NCBI RefSeq assembly: GCF_000280905.1 | Contig: NZ_ALAP01000073.1 | Span: 1 to 55,821 of the forward strand | Source: Streptomyces sp. AA1529 | GTDB taxonomy: Bacteria > Actinomycetota > Actinomycetes > Streptomycetales > Streptomycetaceae | Direction of reading: 5' to 3' | DNA: 55,821 bases | Position numbers and translations under genes: made by a program | Notes under the pieces: generated by a model | Seen by the model: the letters and a program-made list of their open reading frames with translations, nothing else | Told to the model about the DNA's origin: nothing | The model's database searches: none | In this document: positions 50,356 through 55,821 of the stretch, piece by piece | Position numbering within the stretch: position 1 is the first letter of the stretch | How the letters are laid out: the number at the start of each line of letters is the position of its first letter

Positions 50356-52337
50356 TCGCTCGTCAGCTCCTCGTCGGTCAGATACTTGATCAACTCCTCC
50401 TTCTCGAACAGCTCAAGGAGGTCCTTGCGGATGGGCGGCATCTCGCGGCGCCGCAGTGCGATCCGGCCCGCGCGGCCCGCCCCCGCCTCGGCGGCCGGCT
50501 CGGCACCCGCTTCGGCACCGGCCGGTTCCGGGGCGGTGGCGGCGAGGGTGCAGACCAGGTTGGCGCGGCGCCACTCGCGGTCCATCTCGGGATGGTCGTC
50601 GCGGGTGTGCCCGCCGCGCGACTCGGTACGGTTCAGCGCGGCGCGGGCCACGCACTCGCTCACCAGCAGCATGTTGCGCAGGTCGAGCGCCAGGTGCCAG
50701 CCCGGGTTGAACTGCCGGTGCCCCTCCACCTTCGCGCGGCGGGCCCGCTCGCGCAGTTCGGCCAGCCGCTCCAGCGCCTCGGACATCTCCTCCTCGCGGC
50801 GGATGATGCCGACCAGCTCGTTCATGGAGCGTTGCAGGTCCTGGTGGACCGTGTACGGGTTCTCGGCCGCCGCCGGTTCCTGCGCGCGCTCCTCCTCCGG
50901 CGCCGATCCCACGCCGAAGGGCCGCAGCGCCTCGGCCGCCGCCGCGTCGATCTGCGCGTCGCCGACCCGCAGGCGCTCATCGGCATGGCCGCGCGCGTAC
51001 TCGGCGGCGTGCAGCCCGGCCCGGCGGCCGAAGACCAGCAGGTCGGAGAGGGAGTTGCCGCCCAGCCGGTTGGAGCCGTGCATCCCGCCGGCCACCTCGC
51101 CGGCCGCGAACAATCCCGGCACGCCCCGGGCCGCCGCGGTGTCCGAGTCGACGTCCACGCCGCCCATCACATAGTGGCAGGTCGGGCCGACCTCCATCGG
51201 CTCGGCTGTGATGTCGACATCGGCCAGCTCGCGGAACTGGTGGTGCATGGAGGGCAGCCGTCGCTTGATCGTCTCGGCGGGCATCCGGGTGGAGACGTCC
51301 AGGAAGACCCCGCCGTGCGGCGAGCCGCGCCCCGCCTTGACCTCCGCGTTGATGGCCCGTGCCACCTCGTCGCGGGGCAGCAGCTCGGGCGGGCGGCGGT
51401 TGCTGTCCGGGTCCTCGTACCAGCCGTCGGCCTCCTGCTCGGATTCGGCGTACTTCTCCTTGAAGACGTCCGGGACGTAGTCGAACATGAACCGCTTGCC
51501 CTCGGAGTTGCGCAGCACTCCGCCGTCGCCGCGCACCGACTCGGTGACCAGGATGCCCTTCACCGACGGCGGCCAGACCATCCCCGTGGGGTGGAACTGC
51601 ACGAATTCCATGTTGATCAGCGAGGCGCCGGCCAGCAGTGCCAGCGCGTGCCCGTCCCCGGTGTACTCCCAGGAGTTGGAGGTCACCTTGAACGACTTGC
51701 CGATGCCGCCGGTCGCCAGCACCACGGCGGGCGCTTCGAGCACGAAGAACCGGCCGCTCTCGCGCTCGTAGCAGAACACCCCGGAGACCCGGTCGTCCTC
51801 CTTGAGGACCTGGGTGACGGTGCACTCCTGGAAGACCTTGATGCGGGCCTCGTAGTCGCCGCTCTCCTTGAAGTCCTCCTGCTGGAGCGAGACGACCTTC
51901 TGCTGGAGCGTGCGGATCAGCTCCAGGCCCGTGCGGTCGCCGACGTGGGCCAGCCGCGGGTACTCGTGCCCGCCGAAGTTGCGCTGCGAGATCCGGCCGT
52001 CCGGCGTGCGGTCGAACAGCGCGCCCCAGGTCTCCAGCTCCCATACGCGGTCGGGGGCTTCGCGGGCGTGCAGTTCGGCCATCCGCCACTGGTTGAGGAA
52101 CTTGCCGCCGCGCATGGTGTCGCGGAAGTGCACCTGCCAGTTGTCGCCCTCGTTGACGTTGCCCATGCTGGCGGCGATGCCGCCCTCGGCCATCACCGTG
52201 TGGGCCTTGCCGAAGAGCGATTTGCAGATCACCGCGGTGCGCAGCCCCTGCTCCCGGGCCTCGATCGCGGCCCGCAGTCCGGCGCCCCCCGCGCCGACGA
52301 TGACGACGTCCCATTGCTGACGTTCGACGTGTGCCAT
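50352..52337 (-). CDS. sdhA: Succinate dehydrogenase/fumarate reductase flavoprotein subunit
   Basis: A 661-aa flavoprotein. FAD-binding VIVGAGGAGLRAAIEA is at the N-terminus. HTVMAEGGIAAS contains the His that covalently binds FAD in the family. The C-terminal capping domain includes the catalytic Arg region (HGSNRLGGNSLSDLLVFGRRAG). An Ala/Glu-rich insert (PEPAGAEAGAEPAAEAGAG) lies near the C-terminus. It oxidises succinate to fumarate at the inner face of the membrane. Between sdhC and sdhB. Confidence 0.95.
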   Translation of the reverse strand: MAHVERQQWDVVIVGAGGAGLRAAIEAREQGLRTAVICKSLFGKAHTVMAEGGIAASMGNVNEGDNWQVHFRDTMRGGKFLNQWRMAELHAREAPDRVWELETWGALFDRTPDGRISQRNFGGHEYPRLAHVGDRTGLELIRTLQQKVVSLQQEDFKESGDYEARIKVFQECTVTQVLKEDDRVSGVFCYERESGRFFVLEAPAVVLATGGIGKSFKVTSNSWEYTGDGHALALLAGASLINMEFVQFHPTGMVWPPSVKGILVTESVRGDGGVLRNSEGKRFMFDYVPDVFKEKYAESEQEADGWYEDPDSNRRPPELLPRDEVARAINAEVKAGRGSPHGGVFLDVSTRMPAETIKRRLPSMHHQFRELADVDITAEPMEVGPTCHYVMGGVDVDSDTAAARGVPGLFAAGEVAGGMHGSNRLGGNSLSDLLVFGRRAGLHAAEYARGHADERLRVGDAQIDAAAAEALRPFGVGSAPEEERAQEPAAAENPYTVHQDLQRSMNELVGIIRREEEMSEALERLAELRERARRAKVEGHRQFNPGWHLALDLRNMLLVSECVARAALNRTESRGGHTRDDHPEMDREWRRANLVCTLAATAPEPAGAEAGAEPAAEAGAGRAGRIALRRREMPPIRKDLLELFEKEELIKYLTDEELTSE

Positions 52338-52353
52338 GTCGCTGGTATCCCTC

Positions 52354-53205
52354 TCAGAAGAGCCGCGGGTCGGTGATGGTGCCGGTGGCGAGCAGGTAGA
52401 CGTAGAAGTCCGCCAGCGCCACGCTGAGCAACGAGGCCCAGGCGAGCAGCATGTGCCGCTCGTTGAGCTTTCCGACCCAGCCCCACATCCGGTAGCGCAC
52501 CGGATGCTTGGAGAAGTGCCGCAGCCTGCCGCCGATGATGTGCCGGCAGGAGTGGCAGGAGAGGGTGTACGCCCAGATCAGCAGGATGTTGAGGAGGAAG
52601 ACCAGCGTGCCCAGGCCCATGTGGCCCCACTCGTACTGCTCGTTGCGGAAGCCGAGCACGGTGTCCCAGGTGAGGATCCCCGCGACCAGCAGCGCCGCGT
52701 AGAAGAAATAGCGGTGGACGTTCTGCAGGATCAGCGGGAAGCGGGTCTCGCCGGTGTACTTCCTGTGCGGTTCGGCGACCGCGCAGGCCGGGGGAGAGGC
52801 CCAGAAGCCGCGGTAGTACGCCTTGCGGTAGTAGTAGCAGGTGAGCCGGAAGCCCAGCGGGAAGATCAGGATGAGCAGTGCGGGGGAGAGCCCCCACCAC
52901 TCACCGAACAGGCCCCAGTTGGGCCCGCCCTTCATGGTCGAGCAGTTGTCCGCCAGACAGGGCGAGTAGAACGGCGAGACATACGGCGCGTGGTAGTAGT
53001 CGGCGTTCGCGAACGCGCGCCACGTCGAGTAGACGACGAACGCGAGCAGTCCGAGTGCGGTCGCGGCGGGGGCGAGCCACCACCGGTCCGTGCGCAGATG
53101 CGGCGCGGCGATGGCGGCGCGGGTGCCGGCGCGCACGCCGGTGGATCCCGGGTCCGCGGGAGGGCGGGACCCGGTGTTCGGTCGGGGTTCGGTGCCAGTG
53201 GCCAA
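52354..53205 (-). CDS. Succinate dehydrogenase membrane subunit, Sdh1-like
   Basis: A 283-aa membrane protein, starting at a TTG with SD GGAG. Five membrane helices are visible (WWLAPAATALGLLAFVVYSTW; LSPALLILIFPLGFRL; YFFYAALLVAGILTWDTVLGF; LGTLVFLLNILLIWAYTLS; LLAWASLLSVALADFYVYLLA). His in NVHRYFFY and HMGLG are candidate haem ligands, and CHSCRH lies on one side. It matches the single large anchor of the mycobacterial Rv0249c type rather than two small SdhC/SdhD proteins. It transfers electrons to menaquinone. Confidence 0.85.
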   Translation of the reverse strand: MATGTEPRPNTGSRPPADPGSTGVRAGTRAAIAAPHLRTDRWWLAPAATALGLLAFVVYSTWRAFANADYYHAPYVSPFYSPCLADNCSTMKGGPNWGLFGEWWGLSPALLILIFPLGFRLTCYYYRKAYYRGFWASPPACAVAEPHRKYTGETRFPLILQNVHRYFFYAALLVAGILTWDTVLGFRNEQYEWGHMGLGTLVFLLNILLIWAYTLSCHSCRHIIGGRLRHFSKHPVRYRMWGWVGKLNERHMLLAWASLLSVALADFYVYLLATGTITDPRLF

Positions 53206-53268
53206 CGGTTTCTCCGGATGAGACGGCTGGGGTCAGGGCAGGCCCGGGCAGCTGGGCGTGCCTTCAAC

Positions 53269-53288
53269 GACTCGCTGTCCAACGAGTC
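53269..53288. terminator. Hairpin between coiled-coil gene and sdh operon
   Basis: GACTCG (53269-53274), 8-nt loop, CGAGTC (53283-53288). It overlaps the stop of the coiled-coil gene on the minus strand. A weak stem. Confidence 0.35.
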
Positions 53289-53574
53289 ACGGTGCGTGCC
53301 GGTCGCGCGCTCCGAGCCCCTCGTCGTCGACATCCGTCCACAGGCCCGGGTCGTAGGGCTGGTCGGGGATGGTCACCATCTCGGCGGGCGGCTCGGCCCT
53401 CGGCGGCGGAGCGGTGGCTCTCAGCAGGGAGAGCGACTCCTTGAGGTGTTCGGCGTCGCTGCGTACCCGCCTGATCTCCAGGCCGGTGCCGACGTGTTTC
53501 TCCAGTCGGCCCACGCAGCGCGCGAGATCGTCCAGGCAGCGCTGAGCGGCTGTCAGTTCGTCCTGCAGAGACAT
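53287..53574 (-). CDS. Small coiled-coil protein
   Basis: A 95-aa protein from the ATG at 53574 with SD GGAGGTGGG. The N-terminal half (LQDELTAAQRCLDDLARCVGRLEKHVG) has heptad-like spacing and predicts a coiled coil. The C-terminus is acidic and Pro-rich (MVTIPDQPYDPGLWTDVDDEGLG). No domain recognised. It lies just upstream of sdhC on the same strand but a small hairpin separates them, so a shared role is uncertain. Confidence 0.7.
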   Translation of the reverse strand: MSLQDELTAAQRCLDDLARCVGRLEKHVGTGLEIRRVRSDAEHLKESLSLLRATAPPPRAEPPAEMVTIPDQPYDPGLWTDVDDEGLGARDRHAP

Positions 53575-54099
53575 GACTTGCCCACCTCCGCGGTGGTGGC
53601 GGCTGGCGCGGTCCATGCGCGTGGCGAGTGTTGCGCGTCACACTCCCGCTTGTGAAGGGTGCGGTACGCCTTTCCGTCGTACGGGCCACCCGGGCGGCGC
53701 CCGGGGCCCGCGGCGCCGGTTGCGGGGCGGTGTCCGAGGGGTGCGGGCCGGGCCGCCGGTCCGGGGTCCGGCCGGGCCGCTGATCCAGGGGCACTGTCCG
53801 GGGCACTGTCCGAGGAGCACTGGCCGAGGGGCGCGTCGGCCCCGGGCGCACTCGAATGTCCGTACGGGGCCACTGCGCGGGTCAGTCCGTTCGGGTGGCC
53901 GGTGGGGTGCGGGGCCCGGCTGTGCGCTCCCCGCCTGCCACCCCGGAGTGCTCCGCACGGGTGGCGTGTGTACTCCGTACGTCGTGTTGCCCGCCTCCCG
54001 GGTGTGCGGGCGCCCTCGGCGGGGCGAAAAGATGTGATGAACCGCCAAAGCCGCCGAAAGTGGACGTACGCGGGCGCGGTCAGCCCCGGAGGTTTCAGC
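53575..54099. other. Gap without a recognised gene
   Basis: A 525-bp stretch of very high GC. Only short imperfect repeats (GGGGCACTGTCC-like units near 53788-53825) are seen. It presumably holds the promoters of the divergent coiled-coil gene and of the lipoprotein gene. Confidence 0.5.
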
Positions 54100-55821
54100 A
54101 TGCGAGCCGTCCCAGCCGAATCACCAAGGCCCTCGAGGCCGCCCCGGTCGGAGAGGAACCCCGGCCGGTACGCCACCGTCCCGCTGAGCAGGAACCGGCG
54201 CCGCACCCGGCGCTGGATCGCCGCACTGGCCGCCGGGGTGCTGCTGCCGCTGCCACTCGCCGCGTGCGGGGGGTCGGACTCGCAGGACGCCGAGGCCGGG
54301 AACGTCGGCTCGGCCCGGGCCGGCGGCGATGTACGGGCCGCCGCGCGGCAGCAGATCGCCTCCGGCGGCACCCTGCGCTGGGCGGTGGACGCGCCGCCCA
54401 GCACGTTCAACGTCTTCCAGCCCGACTCGACCGAGGTGACCCAGCGGGTGGCCGGGGCCACCCTGCCCTCGCTGTTCGACCTGGACAAGCGCGGCCGCCC
54501 GCAGGCCGACCCGGACTTCCTGCGCAGCGCCGAGGTCACCGACACCGACCCGCGGCAGACCGTCGTCTACAAGCTCAACCCCAAGGCCCGCTGGAGCGAC
54601 GGGCGGCGGCTGGGTGCGGCGGACTTCCGTGCCCAGTGGAAGGCGCTGCGCGGCAAGAACAACGCCTACTGGACCGCGCGGAACGCCGGATACGACCGGA
54701 TCCGGAAGATCACCAAGGGTGCCGGGGACGACGAGGTGAAGGTCGTCTTCGGCAAGCCGTACGCGGACTGGCGGTCGCTGTTCACGCCGCTGTACCCGAA
54801 GCAGGCCATGCGCAGCCCGAAGGTCTTCAACGACGGTCTCCGCACCTCGCTGCCCGCCGCCGCGGGCCCGTTCCGGGTGGCGAAGGCGGGCAAGGACCGC
54901 TCCCGCACCCTGCTCAAGCGCAACCCCCGCTGGTGGGGCGACCGCGCGAAGCTGGACCGCATCGTACTGACCGCCGTCCCCCGCGACGAGCGGACCGCGG
55001 CCCTGGCCAAGGGCAAGGTGGACGTCGCCGACATCGGCGCCTCGACGGCCGAGCGGATCGGCGCCTCGAACGGGCTGGGCGGCCCGCAGCGCCCCGACGC
55101 GGCCGAGGGGGCCAAGAACGCGGCGGAGGCCCGCAAGCTGGAGGCGAAGCGGCGCGAGGCACGCAAGCGCAAGGCCCGGGAGCGGCTGGGCGCCGCCACC
55201 GCGCGGGCCCTGGGCGACTACGAGGTGCGCCGGGCCCTCGACCCGGCGTACACCCAGCTCACCCTGAACGCCTCCGGCGGCCCGCTCGCCGACGAGCGGG
55301 TGCGCCGCGCGGTGGCGCAGGCCATCGACCGGGACGAGCTGGCGGAGAAGGCGCTCGCGGGCACCGGGCTGCCGGACGATCCGCTCGGCAGCCATCTGCG
55401 GATGGCCGACCAGGACGGCTACCGGGACAACAGCGGGGCCTTCGGCAGCGCGGATCTCGACTCCGCGCAGTCCCTGCTGGCCGACGCGGGCTGGAAGACC
55501 GGCGGCCTCGCCGGGCCGAAGGCCGACGGGAGCGCCGGCAAGGCGGACGGCGGGCAGCAGAAGGGCGAGAAGGGCGAGAAGGGCGAGAAGGGTGACGAGA
55601 AGGAGGACCGGGCCGACGGCGGGCCCGCCGAGCCGCCCGCGGCGGCCGGCTCCCCCGACGCGGGCGGTCGCGCGCCGCACCGCGCCGCGGCCGAGGCTTC
55701 CGTCGTGCGGCTGACCGCCGCGCAGATCGCCCGGGTCGTGGACCGGCCGCTGGGTCTGGCGGCCTCGGCCACCGCCCAGCGCGGCGCCGTCCTGGCCCAG
55801 GCCGCGCACTCCAGCCTGGCC
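54100..55821 (+). CDS. Oligopeptide-type substrate-binding lipoprotein (3' end outside window)
   Basis: The first 574 codons of an SBP_bac_5 family protein, continuing past the window end. The ATG at 54100 has SD GGAGG 7 nt upstream. The signal (RRWIAALAAGVLLPLPLAAC) ends in a lipobox, with the lipid Cys at about residue 55 after a long basic n-region. Typical DppA/OppA features follow: GGTLRWAVDAPPSTFNVFQ and KARWSDGRRLGAADFRAQW. Two insertions are odd: a helical Lys/Arg/Ala/Glu segment (EARKLEAKRREARKRKARE, about residues 345-365) and a Gly-Glu-Lys repeat (KGEKGEKGEKGDEKED, about 487-502). Part of an ABC peptide importer whose other genes would lie downstream. Confidence 0.88.
   Translation, partial: MRAVPAESPRPSRPPRSERNPGRYATVPLSRNRRRTRRWIAALAAGVLLPLPLAACGGSDSQDAEAGNVGSARAGGDVRAAARQQIASGGTLRWAVDAPPSTFNVFQPDSTEVTQRVAGATLPSLFDLDKRGRPQADPDFLRSAEVTDTDPRQTVVYKLNPKARWSDGRRLGAADFRAQWKALRGKNNAYWTARNAGYDRIRKITKGAGDDEVKVVFGKPYADWRSLFTPLYPKQAMRSPKVFNDGLRTSLPAAAGPFRVAKAGKDRSRTLLKRNPRWWGDRAKLDRIVLTAVPRDERTAALAKGKVDVADIGASTAERIGASNGLGGPQRPDAAEGAKNAAEARKLEAKRREARKRKARERLGAATARALGDYEVRRALDPAYTQLTLNASGGPLADERVRRAVAQAIDRDELAEKALAGTGLPDDPLGSHLRMADQDGYRDNSGAFGSADLDSAQSLLADAGWKTGGLAGPKADGSAGKADGGQQKGEKGEKGEKGDEKEDRADGGPAEPPAAAGSPDAGGRAPHRAAAEASVVRLTAAQIARVVDRPLGLAASATAQRGAVLAQAAHSSLA

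Noticed and set aside
1..55821. tRNA, rRNA, CRISPR array or replication origin
   Set aside because: No cloverleaf, spaced direct repeats or DnaA-box cluster was recognised on reading through the window.

Overview
The window is high-GC actinomycete DNA. Codon use, TTG/GTG starts, many 4-nt ATGA/GTGA gene overlaps, F420-type enzymes, paired SpoIIE phosphatase-histidine kinase fusions, TetR/GntR/MarR regulators and an FxLD-type lanthipeptide all point to Streptomyces or a close relative. No rRNA, tRNA or CRISPR was seen. Much of the first 40 kb is accessory in character (small redox operons with local regulators, decayed genes, IS remnants). The last 15 kb is more ordinary chromosomal content.

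Layout. 0.1-3.6 kb: a tautomerase, alcohol dehydrogenase and (frameshifted) thioesterase operon, a TetR regulator and a second tautomerase that lacks the catalytic proline. Four copies of one 16-bp palindrome lie in the two control regions. 3.6-7.4 kb: an NmrA-like reductase, an aldo/keto reductase, a LuxR-type HTH protein and a Tat-exported metallo-beta-lactamase-fold hydrolase. 7.4-16.0 kb: an iron/carboxylate-type ABC importer (ATPase, double permease, lipoprotein), an aconitase paralogue, a double-winged-helix GntR regulator and an RraA-like aldolase, probably one uptake and catabolism unit. 16.2-17.9 kb: an RHH-PIN toxin-antitoxin pair and a decayed SDR gene. 18.0-21.9 kb: an F420 oxidoreductase and a leaderless TetR gene, divergent from an MDR-NTF2-SDR operon. 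21.9-28.4 kb: IS5-like remnants, cupin, zinc-ribbon protein, DrrAB-like exporter, a wHTH/membrane-protein pair with twin operators, and a TetR-FAD monooxygenase-F420 protein operon.

28.9-36.5 kb is the most interesting part: a compact class I lanthipeptide cluster with ABC exporter, 50-aa precursor carrying an FALD leader motif, LanC cyclase and full-length LanB dehydratase, all on the plus strand. The precursor promoter contains two 11-bp GGAATTCCGCG repeats 22 bp apart. The leader protease is not visible, nor is the methyltransferase often found with FxLD precursors. Downstream are a VOC protein, a broken FG-GAP gene, an IS481 transposase and a MarR-SDR operon whose SDR is the intact relative of the pseudogene at 17 kb.

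40.8-55.8 kb: MFS exporter plus ArsR-type regulator, a HutC-type GntR regulator, a small SPOR-like protein, two adjacent PAS/GAF-SpoIIE-HATPase signalling proteins, a strong bidirectional terminator, a mycobacterial Sdh1-like succinate dehydrogenase operon (sdhC-A-B), a coiled-coil protein, and the 5' part of an oligopeptide-binding lipoprotein that runs off the window.
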